A stretch of DNA of 64,000 nt from CAYJPA01 sp964371945 (GTDB lineage Bacteria > Chloroflexota > Chloroflexia > Thermomicrobiales > UBA6265). Below, piece by piece: positions 36,590 through 45,168 of the stretch (within the stretch, counting starts at the first letter, position 1; every line of letters begins with the position of its first letter). The notes beneath the pieces were generated by a model, which saw only the letters and a list, made by a program, of their open reading frames with translations, was not told the origin of the DNA and made no database searches. A program made the position numbers and the translations under genes. Location: contig CAYJPA010000015.1 in NCBI GenBank assembly GCA_964371945.1, positions 14,144-78,143 of the forward strand, written 5' to 3'.

Positions 36590-37555
36590 TCAACTTGCGA
36601 GTTGGGCAAAGATCAGGTCGACTGTCAACACCGCTTCCCGGGCGTCGCGTCCAACGAATCGCGCGTCGATACTCTCAAGGAGCCGCGGGCAAGAGACGAA
36701 GATATGCCCACCAAAGGCGATTTGAGGCGGGGTGGGCAGGTTCAGTCTGAGCGAATGAATGGAATTGCCGATTCGTTCGACTGATGTGCTGGATTTGCCC
36801 ATGAGAACGACGAGTCCGGGATTGGTGCTCATTACGGAGTGCACAAGCTGAGCGTCCGGCACATTCGCGCCGAGGTAAACGATCTTGTACCCATGGCGCG
36901 AGAGGTAAAGCGAGGTCAAGAGCAGATCAATCTCGTGGGATTCACCCTCCGGGCAGGCGGCGACGATTGGACCGCGGCCCTCGTCTGGATTCGACTGATT
37001 GAAGAGCGCGCTGAGCTTTCGTTGAACGAAGGAGCAGGCGAATTGTTCGCACGAACAGGCGCCCAATGTCCGCCGAGACTCGCTCGTGATCTCCACGTAG
37101 GCGCCATACAACAGATCCTGGCAGACACTCTCGACGTTGCAAATCGAGAGTGACTCCTGAACGATCGCTCTGGCCGTCGCCCCGTCGAGTGCGTTCAGAG
37201 ACTCGACAAGCTGCCGCCGCAGTTCGCTAAAAGGGGAATTCGCGACGAGACCGGGCATCTGAAGCTCAGGTTCGGTTGTGCTCTCGGTCGAGCGATTTCG
37301 TAATCTTCGGCCGTTTTGCGAATGGAACAGTGCGACCGCTTGACTGACAGTCACGCCAGTTCGCGTCTGATCGCGCAGCCACCCGATCACTGAAACATCG
37401 AGCTCGGAGTAAAGGCGGCGATTGCTCGAATCGCGGCTAGGCGCCGGAATCTGGTAACGCCGCTCCCATGCCCGAAAGGTGTCGGCCGGGACTCCGGTCC
37501 GTTGAACGACAGCCCGAGTGTTATAAATGGGTTCTGAGCTCAGTCGTTCAAACAT
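36590..37555 (-). CDS. MerR-type regulator with B12-binding domain (CarH-like)
   Basis: 321 aa. An N-terminal MerR HTH (IYNTRAVVQRTGVPADTFRAWERRYQIPAPSR) is followed by a helical B12-binding-2 cap. A cobalamin-binding Rossmann domain comes last (CPEGESHEIDLLLTSLYLSRHGYKIVYLGANVP; FGGHIFVSCP). The ESHE part retains the lower-ligand His of the family. CarH-type proteins repress in the dark and respond to light via adenosylcobalamin. ATG 37555 is assumed; a GTG 10 codons upstream is possible. Targets are not evident, since its neighbours are gatC and a propeller lipoprotein. Confidence 0.85.
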   Translation of the reverse strand: MFERLSSEPIYNTRAVVQRTGVPADTFRAWERRYQIPAPSRDSSNRRLYSELDVSVIGWLRDQTRTGVTVSQAVALFHSQNGRRLRNRSTESTTEPELQMPGLVANSPFSELRRQLVESLNALDGATARAIVQESLSICNVESVCQDLLYGAYVEITSESRRTLGACSCEQFACSFVQRKLSALFNQSNPDEGRGPIVAACPEGESHEIDLLLTSLYLSRHGYKIVYLGANVPDAQLVHSVMSTNPGLVVLMGKSSTSVERIGNSIHSLRLNLPTPPQIAFGGHIFVSCPRLLESIDARFVGRDAREAVLTVDLIFAQLAS

Positions 37556-37658
37556 CGGCGCGGCAGTCGACCCTCCACCACGCACTATAGAATTGACGCC
37601 GAGCAGACGTCAATGGTTTGCACAGGCTTTGCGCCACGGATTAGGACGCTAAGGGTTC

Positions 37659-38993
37659 GTGAGATCAGCAAGGTTCACGTTTGGGAGTACCGGTTCCTCG
37701 AACGCTTCGAGTCTTCGGTGGCGTAGGTTCGGGTGGACCGTGTTGGTGGCGCTCATCGCGTCAATGGCCGCGGCGTGCGCGGATAGCGACAGCGATCGCC
37801 GATTCGCCAACGACCCTCTGCCGACCGAAGATATCGGTGCCCAGCCGACCGTCGCTCAAACAGCGTTCGTGCCAGAGCCAACGAGGCCGCCGGCGACCCC
37901 GGTTACCTCAGAACAGCTTCTGTCGATCGTTGGAACGTCGCCCCGATTGTTCGTGCAATCAGGAAGTCGAATAGTGTCGGTGACGATCGACGGCAGCAAT
38001 TCCCGAACGGTCTTCGATGCGGGCGATGATTCGATCCTCGCGCTCTCCGGTTCGCCGAATGGCGAGTTACTGGCGGTAATGGTCGCGAATGCCGCGAAAT
38101 CGCAAATCAGCATCACACTCGTCAATCCGAATGCCGAAAAAATCGCGACGACTGAGATGCCAGTGGGCTCCACGGCGACTCCGGCTGCAGTAGGCGCGGG
38201 TCGGTATCGGTTGGAGTGGTCACCAAGCAACGACAGACTCTTGGTTACCCTTGAGACCGGCGGTATCCACGAAGTGGATGTCGCCGGTACGATCCGAACT
38301 ATTCGCGACCCATCCCAAGCGCCGTCACCGAAAGCGGTCACATGGTCGCCGGCTGGCTCCGCGATCGCGTTTGTCGATGCGGGCGCTGACGGCAAAGCAA
38401 CTGGACTCTACGTGGCGTCGATCGACGTACTGCCGGTCGACCCGGTGGAGATCATCCGGCCCGTCGAGGGACGGAGCCGCCAGATTGTCGACATTCAATG
38501 GGGCGCGGGAACCAAAGGCATCTACTACTCGGAGCGAGCCGCCAACGGCGATCTCTCGATCGGCGGTGACCTGTTTGTCGTGTCGTCCTCTGGAGGATCG
38601 CCGAAGTTGATCGCGAGCGCTGCAGGTGTCGCGCAGGCCTCGGCGATTGGCACGTTTATCGTGTCGCCCGACGGTACCGCCGTGGCCTATACGGTGATTG
38701 CACCGGGCGCGAACGGCGTCTTCGCGCACAGTTTGCATCTGAGCCAAATCGACGGCCCGACTTCGATCGGCCTAACCATCAGAGGCAGCTTCGTTGTTGA
38801 TGAACTGGAATGGACATCGTTTGGACTGGCCTGGGGCGCTCACGTCATTTCAGGCGACGGAAACTGGAACCTGATCCAGGTTGCCCAGCCTGATGGCCGG
38901 GTAAGAACCGTCTACAGCGAGGAACCGAAGGGAACCCCCGTCGCGTCACCCGCAACCTTGAGCAGCCCGGTTGCGAGGAACTCCCCGGGCTAA
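37659..38993 (+). CDS. Exported lipoprotein with TolB/WD40-like beta-propeller
   Basis: 444 aa. Signal peptide and lipobox (TVLVALIASMAAAC) anchor it to the membrane. A Thr/Pro-rich linker leads to a propeller of TolB/WD40-like repeats: LLSIVGTSPRLFV, ILALSGSPNGELLAVMV, RLEWSPSNDRLLVTL, AVTWSPAGSAIAFVDAG, GTFIVSPDGTAVAYTV. Each repeat ends near a W-S-P or S-P motif. Starts GTG 37659 after TAAGGG. Probably an extracytoplasmic binding or scaffold protein. Divergent from the B12 regulator. Confidence 0.8.
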   Translation: MRSARFTFGSTGSSNASSLRWRRFGWTVLVALIASMAAACADSDSDRRFANDPLPTEDIGAQPTVAQTAFVPEPTRPPATPVTSEQLLSIVGTSPRLFVQSGSRIVSVTIDGSNSRTVFDAGDDSILALSGSPNGELLAVMVANAAKSQISITLVNPNAEKIATTEMPVGSTATPAAVGAGRYRLEWSPSNDRLLVTLETGGIHEVDVAGTIRTIRDPSQAPSPKAVTWSPAGSAIAFVDAGADGKATGLYVASIDVLPVDPVEIIRPVEGRSRQIVDIQWGAGTKGIYYSERAANGDLSIGGDLFVVSSSGGSPKLIASAAGVAQASAIGTFIVSPDGTAVAYTVIAPGANGVFAHSLHLSQIDGPTSIGLTIRGSFVVDELEWTSFGLAWGAHVISGDGNWNLIQVAQPDGRVRTVYSEEPKGTPVASPATLSSPVARNSPG

Positions 38994-39272
38994 AGCCTGT
39001 TGGTCAACTCGCAAGGCGCCTCCGAGGCTAAGAACGGGCGACTGACCACACCGAATGAAGATTGCCCTCCCTGTTCGCCGCGTTTCGGGTATGAGTCCCG
39101 GATGGGCTTCCGAGACTGAGCACAAGGTTTTGAACCCTGTGTACCGCGGAAGCCGCAAACTGAGTCCATCGCGGGGTTGATCGACACAACAAATGGCATC
39201 CAGAGTGTGGCGGAACGCAAGATGTTGAGCCGGTTGTGTTAGGCTCCGATTTTTGGGATCGTCGTCGAGAAG

Positions 39273-41168
39273 CTACGGCTTGATCTCTTCCCCGTCGAAG
39301 ATGTTCTTCGCCGCCTGAAGTCTCTGGAGATCCAGATCGATCGAGTTTGAATCCGAAGATGGGGTATTCTCAATTACCGGCGGAGTCGATTCAGGAGTGT
39401 TTTCAGCGACCCCGATTGGAGACGGTGCGATTGATCGCGGTGGATTCGAAATTGATGCCGGCCGGACCGAAGGTTCGTCGCCGCGCATGATGCAAACAAT
39501 CGTGATCGTCCGGCCAACGATTCGTGAGATCACATCCTCGACCACGCTCCTAGCTTCGTCCTCGTTCATCCGCTTTCGGTGAAAATCGTACGCGGCGACC
39601 AGCGTGATCTCGTTGCCACTGATCGCGATCGGATCGATAGAGGCGAGCAGCGCCTCGATCCTCCGGTTGACTGCCTTCACGTCATTTCGAATACGCGGCC
39701 ACAGCTCGGCGATCTGGTCGACTGTGAATCCAGTGCCGTTGGCAGATAGGACGGGAGCTTCTTGAATCGGCCCCGGGGCGGGAGACGGAGACGATCGCCG
39801 CGGTCGCTCAGTTTCGGATGCGGGTTGCGGTGGAACGACCTGAAGGTGCCCACCGCGGGCACCACCTCGCAGCCGGTCCTTCAGCGCCGTCGTTGGCGGC
39901 GTTGAGAGGAGATCTCGATCGTCGGGCCGCGCAGTGGTAGCCGTTTTAGAGGTAGGTTCGGACAGTGAACCCGAGCTTGCCTCGGCTGAGGGCAGATTGG
40001 CCCGACCGACGATCGCTTCAACCAGCGCGATTTCTAGCGGCAATTGAGCATAGGGCGAGTGCCGGATCTTATGATCGGTCTCACTGAAGATGCGGGCCAG
40101 ATGACCGAGCGTGGGTAGATCGAACTGTTGCGCCACCATCTTTGCGCGGTCATCGGCATCCGGCGAACCGCCCGCACGCTCGTGCATCAGCACGCGCAGG
40201 TAGGCAACAAGCTGGCGATTGAGCTGCCGTGGATCCTCGCCGGCTTCGACCGCGTCGTTGACGGTGCCCAGGGCAAGTTTCGCGTTCTTCTCCGCCAGCG
40301 CCTGAACAAGATGCTCGACGCGATCGTTCCGGCTCACGCCGAGGAGCGCCAACACAGATTCGACGGTGATCGTCCGATCGGTCGCCTCTGGATCCGCGTT
40401 ATTCCCAAAGACCGCCAGTTGGTCGAGCAGACCAAGCGCGTCGCGCAGACTGCCGGTCGCGTGGCGGGCGACCGTTTGCAGCGCGTCGTCAGTGATCGTC
40501 AGGTTCTCGGCCGCGGCGACGGTTCGGAGGCGGGCGATCGTGGCATCGATCCCGATCCGCCGGAAATCGAAGCGCTGGCAGCGCGAAACGATCGTCGCCA
40601 GCAACTCCTCAGGATCGGTCGTGGCGAGCACGAATTTCGTGTGCGGTGGTGGTTCTTCGAGCGTTTTCAGAAACGCGTTTGCGGCCGCGCCGGTGATCTG
40701 GTGCGCTTCGTCGATGATGTAGAACTTGGTGTGCAATTGCGCCGGCGCGTACTTCACCCGCTCCCGGAGATCTCGGATGTCGTCGATGCCGCGGTTGCTG
40801 GCAGCGTCAATCTCGATCACGTCAGATGTGGCGCCGGTCTGAATTGCCACACAACTCGTGCAGATGTTACACGGCCGCTGACTGATCTCCGGATTGAGAC
40901 AGTTGACCGCTTTGGCGAGCAACCGAGCGGTGGTTGTCTTGCCGGTACCACGGGGGCCACAAAAGAGATAGGCGTGCGCGACTCGACCCTGTTGAATCGC
41001 GTTGCGCAGCGTGCGAACAATGTGGTCCTGTCCGACCAGATCATCACTGTCGAACGTTTGCGGACGATACTTGCGGTAGAGTGACTGCGTTTGGGCGCCG
41101 ATCGATGTTCGCTCCAGCGATTGCGGGGCGGGAAGGTCTTGATCGCCGAACAAGCTGGAACTGGACAT
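39273..41168 (-). CDS. dnaX: DNA polymerase III subunit gamma/tau
   Basis: 631 aa. The clamp-loader ATPase of replication. YRKYRPQTFDDLVGQ-type start; Walker A GPRGTGKTT near residue 70; zinc-site cysteines in CLNPEISQRPCNICTSC; IIDEAHQITGAAANAFLKTLEEPPPHTKFVLATT (Walker B and sensor regions). A Pro/Arg-rich linker and a C-terminal region that fits tau follow. No slippery frameshift heptamer was found, so gamma may not be made by frameshifting here. No ffs or recR adjacent. Confidence 0.95.
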   Translation of the reverse strand: MSSSSLFGDQDLPAPQSLERTSIGAQTQSLYRKYRPQTFDSDDLVGQDHIVRTLRNAIQQGRVAHAYLFCGPRGTGKTTTARLLAKAVNCLNPEISQRPCNICTSCVAIQTGATSDVIEIDAASNRGIDDIRDLRERVKYAPAQLHTKFYIIDEAHQITGAAANAFLKTLEEPPPHTKFVLATTDPEELLATIVSRCQRFDFRRIGIDATIARLRTVAAAENLTITDDALQTVARHATGSLRDALGLLDQLAVFGNNADPEATDRTITVESVLALLGVSRNDRVEHLVQALAEKNAKLALGTVNDAVEAGEDPRQLNRQLVAYLRVLMHERAGGSPDADDRAKMVAQQFDLPTLGHLARIFSETDHKIRHSPYAQLPLEIALVEAIVGRANLPSAEASSGSLSEPTSKTATTARPDDRDLLSTPPTTALKDRLRGGARGGHLQVVPPQPASETERPRRSSPSPAPGPIQEAPVLSANGTGFTVDQIAELWPRIRNDVKAVNRRIEALLASIDPIAISGNEITLVAAYDFHRKRMNEDEARSVVEDVISRIVGRTITIVCIMRGDEPSVRPASISNPPRSIAPSPIGVAENTPESTPPVIENTPSSDSNSIDLDLQRLQAAKNIFDGEEIKP

Positions 41169-41284
41169 CGAGCGCGGGCCTCCGATTGGCGCGAGCGGCG
41201 CCGGTGCGGTGTACTTTCGCGGCGAGTATACGGGTTGGAGGCGAGTCCGTTAAGCGGATTCGGCCCCGTCGACAGGCGAGATCA

Positions 41285-42220
41285 TTGGGCACCCTCTACG
41301 TGGTCGCGACGCCGATCGGAAATCTCGAGGATATCTCCACGCGGGCGCTGCGCGTGTTGAGCGAGGTCTCGCTCATCGCCGCTGAAGACACCCGTCACAC
41401 GGGTCAATTGCTGGCGCACTTCGGCATCAGCACGCCGCAATTGAGCTATCACGCGTTCAATGAAAGCACCAGGCGGGATCGATTGCTCGAGTCACTTGCC
41501 GGGGGCGATGTGGCGCTTGTCACCGACGCCGGCACGCCTGGAATCTCGGACCCCGGAGTCGCTCTGGTCGATGCGGCGCTAAAAGGAGGGTTCGAAGTCC
41601 GAAGTGTCGCCGGACCCTCGTCGTTGACCGCCGCGCTCTCCGTTTCGGGGTTGATCGACGGCCCGTTTGTCTTCCTCGGTTTCCTTCCTCGAAAAGGCCA
41701 GGAACGGAGCGCGACGATCGGGAAAGCGGGCTCAGCTGGATACGGACTGGTGCTATACGAGCCGGCGAACCGGCTCGAAGGGACGCTGCGCGACCTGTCT
41801 AGATCGATGTCCGGCCGCCGATTCGCGGTCGTCCGCGAGCTTTCCAAAATCCACGAGGAGATCACCCGCGGGGTGCTCGATCCAACTGAGTCCTTCGACC
41901 GCTATGCGGAGGTTCGAGGAGAAATCGTGATCGTGATCGAGGCTGCCAGAGTTACGAATGTCGCAGATGATGACCCAATCATCGTCTTGACGAGCCTGAT
42001 CGCCGCCGGCATGAAACCGAGCGACGCTGCCCGAGAGGCAGCAAGCTTGACAGGGCAACCTCGTTCAGAATTGTACAAACTCGCGATCGCGATCACCAAA
42101 AGCCAGTTAGAACCTGGACCATCCACGCTTCCTTGCCAGGTCGTTCAGGGTTCTTGCTCAGGCCCTTGCATGAATGCGAGGGATATCGGCTCCACAGCTG
42201 CAGATAAGGAGTCGCCCTAA
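41285..42220 (+). CDS. rsmI: 16S rRNA (cytidine(1402)-2'-O)-methyltransferase
   Basis: 311 aa tetrapyrrole-methylase-fold enzyme that methylates the ribosomal decoding centre using SAM. Hallmarks: GTLYVVATPIGNLEDISTRALRVL, LIAAEDTRHTGQLLAHFGI, VALVTDAGTPGISDPG, and VAGPSSLTAALSVSGL. TTG 41285 gives the expected N-terminus; the upstream frame is open but unlike the family. It ends 15 bp before the converging rodA gene. The C-terminal 50 residues are lineage-specific. Confidence 0.93.
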   Translation: MGTLYVVATPIGNLEDISTRALRVLSEVSLIAAEDTRHTGQLLAHFGISTPQLSYHAFNESTRRDRLLESLAGGDVALVTDAGTPGISDPGVALVDAALKGGFEVRSVAGPSSLTAALSVSGLIDGPFVFLGFLPRKGQERSATIGKAGSAGYGLVLYEPANRLEGTLRDLSRSMSGRRFAVVRELSKIHEEITRGVLDPTESFDRYAEVRGEIVIVIEAARVTNVADDDPIIVLTSLIAAGMKPSDAAREAASLTGQPRSELYKLAIAITKSQLEPGPSTLPCQVVQGSCSGPCMNARDIGSTAADKESP

Positions 42221-42235
42221 GTTCAGTGTGATCGC

Positions 42236-43345
42236 CTAGCCTGATTGGAACGCCAGCTTCTTTTGCCTCATGAGCACGCTTTGCAGCAACCCCTGGGCGA
42301 TCAGGAAGGCCCAGACGGACGAGGCGCCCTGGCTCACGAATGGCAGGGTGATTCCGGTCACCGGCAGGATCGCCAAATTCATTCCGATGTTGACGAACGA
42401 CTGGTAGAAGAGCACGCCGGCCACACCGATCGCCAGGCACTGTCCAAACGAGTCTTTGGCATTCTCGGCCACTCTCAAGCAACGCCAAATCAAAACCACA
42501 TAACATGTAAAGAGCGCGATCATGCCGATGTATCCGAACATGCCGCTAACGTGCGCGAAAATAAAGTCGGACTCGCGGACTTTGAGAAGGTTCAACCGGC
42601 TCTGTGTGCCACCCTGCAGGCCCTCGCCGAACAATCCCCCGGAACCGATGCTGATCTTTGCCTGGATGATGTTGTAGCCCTCGCCCTGCGGATCACTTTC
42701 GGGATCGAATGCGATTAGGAGCCGGGACTTCTGATAATCGTGGAAGAGGAAATGCCAGGCGCCAAAGAGCGCTGGCCCGGCGGCCAGCGCCAACCCGACC
42801 AGATAGATCAGACGGGTTTTGGTGACCAACATCATCGACAGCCAAATCACCGCGAACACCGAGGCAGACCCGAGATCCGGCTCGCGAAAGACCAAAAGCG
42901 CGGGCACCATGACGATGATCATCGAAACGACAAAATTGCCGAACTGGCGCATGTCCTCACCGCGCGATGAGATGAACCAGGCCAGTGCGATGATCGTTCC
43001 GATCTTCGCGAACTCCGATGGCTGAACGGTGATGACACCAAGGTCGAACCAGCGCCGGGCTCCCCAAATGTCGATCCCGATGACGAGGACGGCGGCGAGC
43101 ATGGCCAGCGAGGCGAAATAGATGATCCAGGCGAGTGAGCCAAAGAAGCGGTAATCGATATTCGCGATCGTGGCTAACAAAATCACGCCTAGTAACCCGA
43201 AGAGCGCTTGCTGGACGCCGTTGTTGGAAGGGGAGAGGCTCCCGCCGCCCATGGCGCTCCAAACCGCGACGACACCGAAGGCCATCAGGACCAGAGTCAC
43301 GATCATCATGAAGGGATCGAAGTATCGCCAGCGGTAATCGATCAT
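42236..43345 (-). CDS. rodA: Rod-shape/peptidoglycan polymerase of the SEDS family (RodA/FtsW)
   Basis: 369 aa with about ten membrane helices. SEDS glycosyltransferases polymerise lipid II with a partner PBP2. Family motifs: GARRWFDLGVITVQPSEFAKIG, VFREPDLGSA (catalytic Asp region), DPQGEGYNIIQAKISIGSGGLFGEG and PFVSQGASSVWAFLIAQGLL. RodA rather than FtsW is my preference because no division genes are near. The gene may act with the bactofilins in shape control (inference). Confidence 0.92.
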   Translation of the reverse strand: MIDYRWRYFDPFMMIVTLVLMAFGVVAVWSAMGGGSLSPSNNGVQQALFGLLGVILLATIANIDYRFFGSLAWIIYFASLAMLAAVLVIGIDIWGARRWFDLGVITVQPSEFAKIGTIIALAWFISSRGEDMRQFGNFVVSMIIVMVPALLVFREPDLGSASVFAVIWLSMMLVTKTRLIYLVGLALAAGPALFGAWHFLFHDYQKSRLLIAFDPESDPQGEGYNIIQAKISIGSGGLFGEGLQGGTQSRLNLLKVRESDFIFAHVSGMFGYIGMIALFTCYVVLIWRCLRVAENAKDSFGQCLAIGVAGVLFYQSFVNIGMNLAILPVTGITLPFVSQGASSVWAFLIAQGLLQSVLMRQKKLAFQSG

Positions 43346-43375
43346 GAACTGGGCCTCGCGGTCGCCACACTCTGG

Positions 43376-44164
43376 TTACAGGAGGACGACCTCGTTCATC
43401 GTAATGTGAAACTCGCAGCCAAGGTGCTCGGACGCGCGCCGGCTCATCAACATGCGGGGAAGGAAAATCTCAAAGTAATGCATGACGGGCGCAATCGATG
43501 TGTCGATCGTCAGTTCCAGGGTAATCGTCTTGGCTTCGGACGAAACGCGCAGGAACGACGACGTCGCCGCGTAGTTTACCCGGTCATGCTGGTCGAACGA
43601 TGCCGGGTCGGGATTCCTCACCCGTGAGCGATGCACATCGGACTTGTCAGCGAGGATGAGCGCCGCTGATGGCGGATGCACGGGCTCGCCGAGCCGGCCG
43701 TGATCGTCGCCGTGCGATCCGATCGCGCCGAGAACAATCGCCGTGTCCTCGGGCGCCATGCCCAATCTTGTGAGAATCGGGTAGGCCAGCATCGCTCCCG
43801 TGCCGGCGTGCCCGTGACGACTGACAATATTACCGATATCGTGCAGATAGCCGGCGATCGCGGCTAGCTCTTGTTGGCGAAGGTCGTACTCCAGCAATCG
43901 CATGACATTTCGAGCGATATTGGAAACGAGTCCAACGTGCCGGAATCCGTGCTCGGTGAAACCGAGCACCCCAAGATTCTTGTTCGCCTGCCTGATGAGT
44001 GCCTGGACTTCGAAGTCAGCTCGCACGGTTTCTAGCGTCAGGCTCGCGGCGACTCTCGATTTGACTTCGTCCGCTAGGATGGATTTTGGCGGCGGGGTCG
44101 CGAGATCTTCTTCGACAGCCTGCATTGCCGTGAGTTCGTCATCTGTCGAAATCGCGTGGGTCAT
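43376..44164 (-). CDS. HD-domain phosphohydrolase
   Basis: 262 aa. HD motif: AAIAGYLHDIGNIVSRHGHAGTGA, with His and Asp ligands and a following H..G..H; a further SHGDDHG completes the metal site. An N-terminal 100-residue helical region precedes it (VQALIRQANKNLGVLGFTEHGFRHV). HD enzymes hydrolyse phosphate esters in nucleotides. The start at 44164 (AGGA upstream) replaces a longer unsupported frame. Overlaps no gene. The substrate is unknown. Confidence 0.85.
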   Translation of the reverse strand: MTHAISTDDELTAMQAVEEDLATPPPKSILADEVKSRVAASLTLETVRADFEVQALIRQANKNLGVLGFTEHGFRHVGLVSNIARNVMRLLEYDLRQQELAAIAGYLHDIGNIVSRHGHAGTGAMLAYPILTRLGMAPEDTAIVLGAIGSHGDDHGRLGEPVHPPSAALILADKSDVHRSRVRNPDPASFDQHDRVNYAATSSFLRVSSEAKTITLELTIDTSIAPVMHYFEIFLPRMLMSRRASEHLGCEFHITMNEVVLL

Positions 44165-44400
44165 GAATGCGGATCCTTGCACTTCATTACATGCAGTATA
44201 GACTTTATCCCATAGTGCGCCAACGATGTGCAGACCGCCTCTTAGTCGATCGGGCAACGATTTGAATCCAGTTGGCCGTGGGCAACGTAAACTAAATCTT
44301 GGAGAGACTCGAGACGCGATGTGCCTGCTCGGCTCAATGGGGAGCCGGACAGGCGCTTGTGGCGAATGGTTCCCGCGTTGTCCAGGATATGGAATGAGAC

Positions 44401-45069
44401 ATGTTTGACGGGATGTTCGTGGTCAATGATTGGCTCGACGCAGTCCTGCTCGGCGGCTTCTTTTTCGGGCTGATCTTCACTGCTCTCTCGCTGTTGGTCG
44501 GAGCAGTCGACATTGGAAGTGGTCATGGCGATGCCGGACATGGCGACACCGGCTCCAGCGATGCCGGACATGGCGACACCGGACAAGGTCATGACGTCAA
44601 CATTTTCAACGTCGCGACGCTTCTCGCATTTCTGACATGGTTCGGCGGATCCGGTTACTTGATTCGAAACGGCGCGGGGCTGCATGTCGCGCTGAGTCTG
44701 GTCGGGGGGATCGCCGCAGGCCTTGTTGGTGGATTTCTGGTGTTCAGGCTTTTGGCCTGGATTAAGGGCCAGGAAACCTATTTGGACGCGCGATTCGAGC
44801 AACTTGAAGGCTCGATGGGTAGAATTACGTCACCGATACGAGACGGCGGCGTCGGAGAGATCGTCTACGAATTGAACGGTGTCCGCCAGGTCTCCGCGGC
44901 GAAGGCACCACTTGGGATCGCGATTCCTCGCGGCGCAAACGTTCTCGTACTTCGAAGAGAGCGCGGTATCGCGTTCGTCGAACCCTGGAACGAGCTTGCG
45001 TCCGGCGAAGACTGGGAGCAGCGATTTGCCTTGGAGCCGGTCGCGTCAGAACAAAAGTCTCCACCCTGA
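44401..45069 (+). CDS. NfeD-like membrane protein
   Basis: 222 aa. Membrane helix near residues 12-35 (DAVLLGGFFFGLIFTALSLL), then a Gly/His/Asp-rich loop (residues 40-63: GHGDAGHGDTGSSDAGHGD). Two more helices follow (IFNVATLLAFLTWFGGSGYL, LVGGIAAGLVGGFLVFRLL), then an OB-fold-like C-terminal domain (GSMGRITSPIRDGGVGEIVYEL, ANVLVLRRERGIAFVEPW). NfeD proteins assemble with flotillins in membrane microdomains. The gene precedes flotillin by 99 bp. The loop resembles a metal-binding tract. Confidence 0.8.
   Translation: MFDGMFVVNDWLDAVLLGGFFFGLIFTALSLLVGAVDIGSGHGDAGHGDTGSSDAGHGDTGQGHDVNIFNVATLLAFLTWFGGSGYLIRNGAGLHVALSLVGGIAAGLVGGFLVFRLLAWIKGQETYLDARFEQLEGSMGRITSPIRDGGVGEIVYELNGVRQVSAAKAPLGIAIPRGANVLVLRRERGIAFVEPWNELASGEDWEQRFALEPVASEQKSPP
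44528..44582 (+). repeat. Direct 25-bp tandem repeat inside the NfeD gene
   Basis: Two identical 25-bp units at 44528-44552 and 44558-44582 are spaced by exactly 30 bp. They encode the GDAGHGDT pattern of the NfeD loop. Slipped-strand length variation is possible. Confidence 0.7.
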
Positions 45070-45168
45070 TCGTCGCAGCCTTGATTTGATCGATGTCGCC
45101 GGCGATGTTCGCTCGCGACAACCGAACCGGTTCGAACCGGAGAACGTGCTCGAGTAAAGGAGTAGTCC

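Noticed and set aside
38994..39272. Signal-recognition-particle RNA next to dnaX
   Set aside because: The conserved tetraloop and flanking motif are not found on either strand.
39273..41168. Programmed frameshift in dnaX
   Set aside because: No A-AAA-AAG-type slippery site with a downstream stop was found.
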